43,623 nucleotides of DNA from a virus. Positions 39,064-43,623 of this stretch are shown here, piece by piece (within the stretch, counting starts at the first letter, position 1; each line of letters begins with the position of its first letter). A program made the position numbers and the translations under genes. Below the pieces are notes generated by a model, which saw only the letters and a list, made by a program, of their open reading frames with translations, was not told the DNA's origin and ran no database searches. The stretch is taken from IMG/VR virus record IMGVR_UViG_3300015171_000011, positions 1 through 43,623 of that record, one strand, 5' to 3'.

Positions 39064-39091
39064 CCTCACCCGGTCGCTTCGCTTGGTGAGG
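39064..39091. promoter_or_regulatory. Inverted repeat at the start of the late transcript
   Basis: CCTCACC and GGTGAGG (7 bp perfect) are separated by 14 nt and abut the -10 box of the late promoter. The element can be an operator or the first hairpin of the late mRNA. Confidence 0.5.
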
Positions 39092-39121
39092 ATAGTAGGA
39101 ACACCAAGGGCCTCTTGTCAA
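39092..39121 (-). promoter_or_regulatory. Main late promoter candidate, sigma-70 type
   Basis: Minus strand TTGACA, 18 nt, TACTAT: perfect -35 and 5/6 -10. It faces TerL and the 28-kb late block, just after the terminator that would stop transcription from the tRNA and Ntn genes. Two more TTGAC-type sequences within 60 nt upstream could be extra -35 elements. Confidence 0.75.
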
Positions 39122-39200
39122 GTCTTTGGATTGTCACTCTTGCTTAGCCGTTGGTCAAGCGGGTGAATTGTCAAGAGTCGCGATTGGGCACAACACAAAG

Positions 39201-39226
39201 ACGGCCCCCGAAACTTCGGGGGCCGT
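39201..39226 (-). terminator. Intrinsic terminator
   Basis: A very stable GC-rich hairpin: ACGGCCCCCGAA pairs with TTCGGGGGCCGT around a 2-4 nt loop. On the minus strand it is followed by CTTTGTGTTGTG, a loose U-rich tail; on the plus strand there is none. It would end transcripts from the Ntn/KGG/tRNA unit and insulate the late promoter. Confidence 0.7.
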
Positions 39227-39247
39227 CTCCTGTAGCTAAGCGCACCT

Positions 39248-39301
39248 ACTTGCGCCGGACTCGTGACATCATGTTAGGGCAAATGCCCTACCAACGCAAG
39301 T
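39248..39301 (-). ncRNA. tRNA remnant or tRNA-like hairpin element, 54 nt
   Basis: The ends ACTTGCG and CGCAAGT pair perfectly over 7 bp like an acceptor stem. The sequence after it, TTGGTAGGGC, resembles the 3' half of a tRNA D-arm and ACGAGTCCGG the end of a T-arm. A TAGGG/CCCTA hairpin lies between. It is about 20 nt too short for a tRNA. It lies directly after tRNA-Thr in the same direction, so a decayed second tRNA is likely. Confidence 0.4.
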
Positions 39302-39335
39302 CCATGCTTTCGGGGTTTATTTGGTGGGCAGGGGT

Positions 39336-39409
39336 GGGTACTCGACGGGACTTGCACCCGTATCACCAGTTTACGAGTCCGGCGCTCTGCTGCTTGAGCT
39401 ACGAGTACC
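39336..39409 (-). tRNA. tRNA-Thr, anticodon CGU (reads ACG)
   Basis: Cloverleaf: acceptor GGTACTC/GAGTACC (7 bp), D-arm GCTC...GAGC with loop AAGCAGCA, anticodon loop CTCGTAA, T-arm ACGGG/CCCGT around TGCAAGT. The anticodon stem has an A-A mismatch next to the loop, and the T-loop has TGC instead of the usual TTC. CCA is not encoded. Reading ACG codons, it may help translate the GC-rich late genes. Confidence 0.85.
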
Positions 39410-39499
39410 AACCAGCGGCGTGTTGAATCGGGTCAGTAAGCCCCGGTACCGCTTCTCCGTGCCTCCGCAACAGTACCTACCCGCGCCTCGCAATACAAG

Positions 39500-39754
39500 T
39501 CACTTCTTGGGCTTTTTGCCCCACCGCTTCGCGGCCCCCAACCGCCCGATCTCCGCAAGCTGTTCGGCGGTGAGGTTCTTCGCTCTCGCCTTCCCACCAA
39601 TCCGCCCACCCAACCGACCTAATGCGATAGCGGCGGGATTCTTTTTCACGGGTTTGGGCTTGGCGGGTTCTTCCGTGCTACCCGTCAGTCTCGCAACGGC
39701 ACGATGAGCCGCCACGTTGGGATCGGACGCTGGCTTGCTTGAGCGCTTTGGCAT
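39500..39754 (-). CDS. KGG-motif, histone-tail-like basic protein, 84 aa
   Basis: Residues about 38-80 (PAAIALGRLGGRIGGKARAK, NLTAEQLAEIGRLGAAKRWG) hold two glycine-rich basic motifs of the kind often labelled 'histone H1-like' or KGG/stress-type in bacteria. The rest is Lys/Pro-rich. It could bind nucleic acid. It follows the Ntn hydrolase by 8 nt in the same transcript. It is about 90 nt upstream of the tRNA. Confidence 0.7.
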   Translation of the reverse strand: MPKRSSKPASDPNVAAHRAVARLTGSTEEPAKPKPVKKNPAAIALGRLGGRIGGKARAKNLTAEQLAEIGRLGAAKRWGKKPKK

Positions 39755-39762
39755 CCATAAGG

Positions 39763-40653
39763 CTACTTATCCGCCGCGACCGGCGCAACCTCTCCATCGT
39801 TCCCCGTCTTGAGCGCCGCGATCGCCTTGACGACGCGATCTGACTGAACCGGGGGCACAAGCTCGGGGTAATGCTTACGGATGTTGTCCTTCACCATTTT
39901 GCCCACATCGTCGATAACCCCTTCAACCTTCGAAAGGTTCTTTCCCCACCCGTCTGGGTCGGCAAGGTAAAGGAGTCCGCGCGGCCCCACTGTCATCACA
40001 GCCGTATTCGATCGCTCATGTTCTGTCACCGTCTCCAACGGCATCTCGCCGATCAATCCCGCATCGTCAATCCACATGATCTGACTTGCGCCACCACACG
40101 ACAGAACAAACTTTTTGACCTGCGACAGGAGATATACAGCTAGGCGCATGACGTGGTATAACGGCCTATCCCAGACATAGTAGGTGTCAATCAGGTAGCG
40201 GGCGAGATGCTCTCCATAGCCAATCGTGATTGGCTGACACTCAATCAAGCTGCACCCGCGCCCCACCTTGACGAGCTGAACGCCTTCGCCCGAAACCCAC
40301 AACGCGCACAACAACTCAAACTCATGCCCGGATTCTTTCAGAGGCCGGATTCGTTTCTGATGAATCTCGGTGACAATCTTTTCAATGCCTTCCCGTAGTT
40401 CGGTGAGTGTTAGCCCATCGGGCAAACGCTGTCCAATCTCCTGAACAGCAAAGTCAATAAACTGACCGCCACCGGCACCGCCGATAAGGCACTTCCATTT
40501 TGTCTTTTCGATAGCCGCGATTTTGCGAACTGATGACTTGAGGACGTATCCGCTTTCCTCCGAGTCGGCAGCCAGCAAAACGAACGCACGTTCCGGGTTG
40601 TTTTCACCACTTACCTGCATCCCCTTGCCGGGGAATCCTGCGACGATGGTCAT
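39763..40653 (-). CDS. Proteasome/HslV-like Ntn hydrolase, 296 aa
   Basis: The protein starts M-T-I-V-A-G-F. Removing Met would expose Thr2 as the N-terminal nucleophile, as in HslV (TTIV). It continues with VLLAADSEESG, matching the family's VxAGD/VLAAD strand with its Asp (Asp30), then SSVRKIAAI with a Lys in the Lys33 position (Lys44), then CLIGGAGGGQFIDF, like IAGFAGG. These are the four conserved parts of the proteasome-beta/HslV fold. HslV is about 175 aa, so about 100 extra residues form a C-terminal part. No HslU or other unfoldase is nearby. AGGAAC precedes the ATG. A longer start at 40725 would hide the Thr. Confidence 0.78.
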   Translation of the reverse strand: MTIVAGFPGKGMQVSGENNPERAFVLLAADSEESGYVLKSSVRKIAAIEKTKWKCLIGGAGGGQFIDFAVQEIGQRLPDGLTLTELREGIEKIVTEIHQKRIRPLKESGHEFELLCALWVSGEGVQLVKVGRGCSLIECQPITIGYGEHLARYLIDTYYVWDRPLYHVMRLAVYLLSQVKKFVLSCGGASQIMWIDDAGLIGEMPLETVTEHERSNTAVMTVGPRGLLYLADPDGWGKNLSKVEGVIDDVGKMVKDNIRKHYPELVPPVQSDRVVKAIAALKTGNDGEVAPVAADK

Positions 40654-40723
40654 GGGTGGCCGTTCCTGTGGGGGTCGGGCCGGAACATAGCGCGGGGTCA
40701 ACGGCGGGGCGTAGGTTCTAGTC

Positions 40724-41155
40724 ATGCTAAAGCCCACCCGTAGAGAGTGGCTGCTCTTTTTTGTGGCCGCTTGCCTGTTGGCTAGTACGCTCATCCTGGA
40801 GCAAGGCCGCTATGAGGACGCCAAGGCCAATGCAGCATATAACGGCCTGCGCGATGCCGCGCCAAAACGCGCGGAGGAGCGGATCGCCACCTACAACGGC
40901 TGGTTGGTGAGAGTCACGTTGGTATTGGGCGTAGCTACGATCGCCCTGTTCATCGTCACGCGAATGCCCGGAATCCGTGACGGGAGTAGCGGCGAGCAGT
41001 TGTTCATCGCGGGACGATGCGACTATCGCGACGTGTTTGGGGTAAAGCACTGGACCAAGTGCTGCTACGCGATTTGTTGGCGGGGCGGGAGATTTAGTCA
41101 TCCCGAGGTTACGGCCTTCTATAACAACACTGACGACGAAGAACAGGGGGTATAG
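40724..41155 (+). CDS. Two-helix membrane protein, 143 aa
   Basis: Divergent from the Ntn hydrolase with 70 nt between starts. Helices at about residues 8-26 (EWLLFFVAACLLASTLIL) and 60-80 (WLVRVTLVLGVATIALFIV), joined by a charged loop, then a soluble end with several Cys, Trp and His (CCYAICWRGG). It could have the soluble end in the cytoplasm. No family recognised; it might be a host-takeover or superinfection-exclusion protein, but only by analogy of size and shape. Confidence 0.65.
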   Translation: MLKPTRREWLLFFVAACLLASTLILEQGRYEDAKANAAYNGLRDAAPKRAEERIATYNGWLVRVTLVLGVATIALFIVTRMPGIRDGSSGEQLFIAGRCDYRDVFGVKHWTKCCYAICWRGGRFSHPEVTAFYNNTDDEEQGV

Positions 41156-41216
41156 CACCGACGCGGGCATAGACCTTCCCCACCGTAAAAAGAGTGAAGA
41201 AGGCTCATTAAATCAG

Positions 41217-41237
41217 AGTGACCGATAATCAGTCACT
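41217..41237. promoter_or_regulatory. Operator-like palindrome AGTGAC-N9-GTCACT
   Basis: A perfect 6+6 inverted repeat; a third GTCACT lies at 41246-41251. It is in the 490-nt gap (41156-41645) before the early plus-strand run. A repressor binding site is plausible. Confidence 0.5.
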
Positions 41238-41347
41238 TTTCAATTGTCACTTTCAAGTTGACCCAGTACCGTGTCTGGCTTGTGTGGTAGGGCAGGAGCG
41301 AAGCGGAGAGCAGAGACAGGAGCAAGAGCAAGCGGTTTGAGAGGGGG

Positions 41348-41377
41348 ATTGTAAGGGGGAGATGTTGGCGCCGTCAA
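41348..41377 (-). promoter_or_regulatory. Sigma-70 promoter candidate, minus strand
   Basis: Minus strand TTGACG, 18 nt, TACAAT: 5/6 in both boxes. It points towards the Ntn hydrolase (700 nt downstream), and its transcript would be antisense to the membrane-protein gene at 40724-41155. Confidence 0.55.
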
Positions 41378-41393
41378 GTCTGATTCGCGTATC

Positions 41394-41419
41394 GTTACAT
41401 TCGCGTGTCAAGCTGTAAC
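41394..41419. promoter_or_regulatory. Operator-like palindrome GTTACA-N14-TGTAAC
   Basis: A perfect 6+6 inverted repeat near the intergenic control region, overlapping the second of two direct repeats ATTCGCGT (41383-41390 and 41399-41406). Likely a regulator site for the early plus-strand run. No strong plus-strand promoter could be pinned down; a TTGACA at 41429-41434 has no good -10 at normal spacing. Confidence 0.45.
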
Positions 41420-41645
41420 CTTTAGCCATTGACAGCGGTGACACCGAACGGACCCCGTAGACTGTACCGAATGGAGACCGAAGCTGTTTGTAGTCTGCAA
41501 GAGATTCTACCTTTGCCGCGATCCTTCCCGGATTACTTGCAGGTGCAACTATCACTAACCCTATGTCCTACCGTGTCTTATAGGTTTCCGTGTCTGTGGC
41601 CCGCGTTATGCCTAGTCTATGGCTGTCCTCAACGGAGTCGAACCA

Positions 41646-41849
41646 ATGACGGTCCGCGACGCAATGCAAATGATGTATGATGCCGCCAAGGGTGGCGCGA
41701 GGCTCACAGAGGTTGAGGCGCCCTTGCTGGCGGCTGGCCTCAATCGGTTGCGGGTCGTCATGCTGGTGCAAGAGGCGATTGGCGCCAAGCACCTTCGGAT
41801 GGACCGCAAGACGCTCAAGATTCACGCACTGAACCCCGTCCCCCGCTAG
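41646..41849 (+). CDS. First early gene, small hypothetical protein, 67 aa
   Basis: The ATG at 41646 has CGGAG about 11 nt upstream; an in-frame ATG at 41619 lacks one. Helical protein, basic towards the end (KHLRMDRKTLKIHALNPVPR). The last third is the sequence repeated at position 1. On a circular map this gene leads directly into the left-end genes. Function unknown. Confidence 0.65.
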   Translation: MTVRDAMQMMYDAAKGGARLTEVEAPLLAAGLNRLRVVMLVQEAIGAKHLRMDRKTLKIHALNPVPR

Positions 41850-41875
41850 ACACCTTACAAGGAGCAGAACAAATG
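41749..41875. repeat. Exact 127-nt direct repeat, right copy
   Basis: Identical to 1-127. Beyond it the sequence continues as a different allele of the left-end region. Marks the probable circular join at about 41.75 kb. Confidence 0.95.
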
Positions 41876-42145
41876 AAGCTGGCAATCATCGAACACTTTC
41901 GGCGGGTCGAGGGCGGCGTGATGTTGGAAGCGATCACGGGGCCAATCGACGCAGAGGTGGCGCGGGAACGGGTCCGGCTTGGTGGCAGCTCTCCCGTGAA
42001 GGCCCGGCGATGCGTGGAGATCGAAGACGGCAAGCTCACCTTCACCTGTGCCACGATGGGCCGAGATTTCGACGCCGCCTATCCCAAGACGTTCTCCCAG
42101 CAAGCGCAACACTGGCTGGCGTCCCGTACCCCCAAGGAGGGATGA
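41873..42145 (+). CDS. Hypothetical protein of the alternative allele, 90 aa
   Basis: Starts at the ATG inside the 127-nt repeat with the same AAGGAG site as the gene at 125, but encodes a different protein (MKLAIIEHFRRVEGGVMLEA). Mixed alpha/beta. It is followed 4 nt later by another gene absent from the left allele. Function unknown. Confidence 0.65.
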   Translation: MKLAIIEHFRRVEGGVMLEAITGPIDAEVARERVRLGGSSPVKARRCVEIEDGKLTFTCATMGRDFDAAYPKTFSQQAQHWLASRTPKEG

Positions 42146-42149
42146 AATC

Positions 42150-42329
42150 ATGGCCAAGATCAAGGCGGGCGACGTGGTAACGGTAAAGGCCGGGGGAAGC
42201 GCCACAGGAAAAACGGGCGTGGTGGTGGAGTACGTGCAAACCTACCGGGGTCAGGATCTTTGGGCCGTCCTGCTGAACGATGCGACGGTGGAGCACCTTG
42301 CCTCATCCGGCCTAGAGATTCGCAAGTGA
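42150..42329 (+). CDS. KOW-like small protein, 59 aa
   Basis: IKAGDVVTVKAGGSATGKTGVVVEY at residues about 4-28 resembles a KOW motif, the small beta-barrel found in ribosomal proteins and NusG, where it contacts RNA or RNA polymerase. A role in transcription or translation modulation is possible but unproven. AAGGAGG about 10 nt upstream. Its stop overlaps the next GTG start. Confidence 0.65.
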   Translation: MAKIKAGDVVTVKAGGSATGKTGVVVEYVQTYRGQDLWAVLLNDATVEHLASSGLEIRK

Positions 42330-42598
42330 ACGACCATGCGGGGTTCGTGGCAGACCGCCCCTCAACGATGGTCGGGCCGCTGGTCTGCGTCCTCGCCGGG
42401 AATGCGCGGGAGGCGGAACGCTGGTTTCGGGCAAACGACGTTCCTTGGCACCGGCAACGCTATATCGCAAGGGTCGAACACCTATACGGACTGCGGGGCG
42501 TCAGGTGTGCGAGGGTGGGAACATGGTACGCCAATCCCGCCTATGCGTCCGAACATTTCGCCGCCCGCTTAATGCTGGCCGAACATGCCGAAGCGTAA
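42326..42598 (+). CDS. Hypothetical protein of the alternative allele, 90 aa
   Basis: GTG start overlapping the previous TGA. Helical and basic (REAERWFRANDVPWHRQRYIAR). No family recognised. Last gene before the conserved 32-nt hairpin. Confidence 0.6.
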   Translation: MNDHAGFVADRPSTMVGPLVCVLAGNAREAERWFRANDVPWHRQRYIARVEHLYGLRGVRCARVGTWYANPAYASEHFAARLMLAEHAEA

Positions 42599-42600
42599 CA

Positions 42601-42632
42601 AGCTCCCGTCGCTGGCCGGTAGCCAGCCCACA
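42601..42632 (+). other. Conserved non-coding hairpin, right copy
   Basis: Identical to 352-383 although the genes on both sides differ between the two alleles. Same GCTGGC-CGGTA-GCCAGC stem-loop. Located between the stop at 42598 and the ATG at 42649. Confidence 0.6.
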
Positions 42633-42648
42633 ACAAGAGGGCCGAACG

Positions 42649-42936
42649 ATGACAAAGCTGTACGGGGAGAATCTCGCCCGCTGGATTCTGCGCCGCGCCG
42701 GGGACCACGCGAGGGGAGAGGCGTTCGCCCGCAAACAGCTCGCCGCCGCCACCATGTCGGACGATGTGGGACGTTGGCACCACGCAGCCTCTTTGATCGC
42801 GGAGTGGGGCCGCAACGAGGAGCCGCCTTGCCTGGTCTGTCTCGCCCCGCTCCAAATGTTCGTGTCCTTTATCTGCCGAGAGTGCCAGTTCCCACCCCTA
42901 ACCGGAGAGACGAAAAATGAATGTGTTTACGGATGA
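42649..42936 (+). CDS. Cysteine-containing hypothetical protein, 95 aa
   Basis: Replaces the left allele's 125-aa acidic gene. Helical N-terminal two thirds, then CLVC at about 71-74 and CREC at about 85-88, a probable zinc ribbon at the C-terminus. It overlaps the next gene by 20 nt. Function unknown. Confidence 0.6.
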   Translation: MTKLYGENLARWILRRAGDHARGEAFARKQLAAATMSDDVGRWHHAASLIAEWGRNEEPPCLVCLAPLQMFVSFICRECQFPPLTGETKNECVYG

Positions 42937-43114
42937 ATCCGACGACTGGCATACCGAGCCGGACGTACTACAAGCCCGCGTCGATGCCTGTAGAAAGCGC
43001 CTGGAATACGCAAGGCAGACCAAGGAGGCAAGAGGCATGATCGTCGTCTCTGCGGCCATGTGGGCGTTTCTCGGGCTGTTCGTGCTGTTGACGCTGACCG
43101 GGCTACTCCGCTAG
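42917..43114 (+). CDS. Small membrane protein, 65 aa (allele of 951-1142)
   Basis: The first 33 residues are identical to the left copy, while the membrane helix (about residues 40-62) has diverged. Single C-terminal transmembrane segment. Here the next gene does not overlap; about 120 nt with nothing evident separate it from the inserted gene at 43234. Confidence 0.75.
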   Translation: MNVFTDESDDWHTEPDVLQARVDACRKRLEYARQTKEARGMIVVSAAMWAFLGLFVLLTLTGLLR

Positions 43115-43233
43115 GTGCAAGGATTCTTGCAGAAAGCGGGATGCGCGAAAAGGACACGGCGTTACGCAGCAACGACTTAGCAGCGGCACGGAACCTGCTA
43201 AGACTAGGGACAGAACCTCAACGGGAGACACCA

Positions 43234-43419
43234 ATGCAGACCTATGAAACGCTAGCCCGCCGCATGGTCAAGAAGTATGGCCGCGACGCGGCGCGGAAAA
43301 GTGTCGAGGCGCAGCGAGACGACGCGGTACAGACCGGCAGCGGTGCGACGGTGCTCTATCTAAACGAGGTACTCCACGCCCTTGAGATGAGCGTGCCGGC
43401 GCGGGGGGCTGCTGCATGA
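43234..43419 (+). CDS. Hypothetical protein absent from the left allele, 61 aa
   Basis: ATG at 43234 with GGGAG 8 nt upstream. Basic helical protein (MVKKYGRDAARKSVEAQRDD). In the left allele no such gene lies between the membrane protein and the 46-aa gene, so this is a cassette insertion. ATGA overlap with the next gene. Confidence 0.65.
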   Translation: MQTYETLARRMVKKYGRDAARKSVEAQRDDAVQTGSGATVLYLNEVLHALEMSVPARGAAA

Positions 43420-43556
43420 CCCTCTACGAAATGCTGACCTACTACCGCGAGGAGTGCGGCAACCTCCAGCGCTACGGCGAGGACTTCCGCCAGCTCGTCA
43501 ACGACTGGGCCTCCCTGCTCTGGAAAAAGCATGGCATCTGGGTGGTGATCCCGTGA
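43416..43556 (+). CDS. Small conserved early protein, 46 aa (allele of 1139-1279)
   Basis: Homologue of the left-end gene with the C-terminal two thirds nearly identical (RYGEDFRQLVNDWAS). ATGA at its start and GTGA at its end keep the coupled order. Confidence 0.7.
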   Translation: MTLYEMLTYYREECGNLQRYGEDFRQLVNDWASLLWKKHGIWVVIP

Positions 43557-43623
43557 CCGTAGCGGCTTGGGAGACGTTGCGGGTCATTCTCTGGAGCTTT
43601 GCCGCTGGACTGGCGTTAGGGAA
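43553..43623 (+). CDS. 5' part of the 40-aa membrane protein gene (truncated by window end)
   Basis: GTG start overlapping the previous stop. The visible 23 residues match the left copy (1276-1398) apart from the start codon and silent changes. Cut off by the end of the window. Confidence 0.65.
   Translation, partial: MTVAAWETLRVILWSFAAGLALG

Noticed and set aside
41429-41463. Early plus-strand promoter with TTGACA
   Set aside because: The only -10-like sequence (TAGACT) is 23 nt away, outside the normal 16-18 nt spacing.
41253-41555. 100-codon minus-strand frame in the control region
   Set aside because: It covers the palindromes and the purine tract, has Ser/Cys-rich low complexity, and no supporting ribosome-binding site.
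1-43623. CRISPR arrays, insertion sequences, rRNA genes and riboswitches
   Set aside because: I looked for regularly spaced repeats, transposase motifs, inverted terminal repeats and known aptamer layouts and saw none; the only tandem repeats are within coding regions.

Overview
The window is best read as the nearly complete genome of a tailed double-stranded DNA phage with a short tail, resembling the SU10 / P22-like podovirus plan. It was probably assembled from a mixed population. It carries a full virion-building set: terminase, portal, scaffold, an SU10-type major capsid protein, an adaptor, a nozzle-like protein, ejection proteins, fibres and a lysis cassette. No bacterial housekeeping genes and no integrase are seen. 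The sequence is GC-rich, genes are packed with ATGA, GTGA or TAATG overlaps, and several promoters match the host sigma-70 consensus. The host should therefore be a bacterium with ordinary sigma-70 promoters, but nothing here names it.

Layout. (1) 41.6 kb to the right end, and from the left end to 5.8 kb, is a plus-strand run of very small early-type genes: zinc-binding proteins, small membrane proteins, an HNH protein and a cytosine-C5 methyltransferase-like protein. (2) 5.8-8.55 kb is a minus-strand recombination block: HNH, RusA-like resolvase, small DNA-binding proteins, an excisionase-like HTH protein and an ERF annealing protein, under a strong promoter near 8.6 kb. (3) 8.6-10.7 kb is a switch-like patch of short genes on both strands, including a likely small terminase on the plus strand. 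(4) 38.65 kb down to 10.5 kb is one 28-kb minus-strand late block. In order of transcription it reads TerL, HNH, portal, scaffold, capsid, tail and fibre proteins, adaptor, Ig/FN3 proteins, nozzle, GNAT-like protein, three ejection-type proteins, holin candidates, GH108 endolysin, spanin, metallophosphoesterase, HNH and a metallopeptidase. (5) 38.7-41.6 kb holds the late promoter, a terminator, a tRNA-Thr, a KGG-type basic protein, a proteasome/HslV-like Ntn hydrolase, a divergent membrane protein and an intergenic control region.

The two ends are related. Positions 1-127 are identical to 41749-41875. After this repeat the right end (41876-43623) is a diverged version of the left end (128 to about 1347), with the same gene frame but different inserted cassettes. 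The simplest reading is a circular or circularly permuted map of about 41.75 kb whose assembly ran past closure into a second strain's allele. The early operon would then start near 41.6 kb and continue through position 1.

How it works together: early small proteins and the methyltransferase-like protein presumably modify the host or protect phage DNA. ERF and RusA handle annealing and junction resolution. No DNA polymerase, helicase or primase is visible, so replication probably leans on the host. The late block then builds the head, fills it, attaches the short tail and lyses the cell. The most unusual gene is the proteasome-like hydrolase at 39763-40653.
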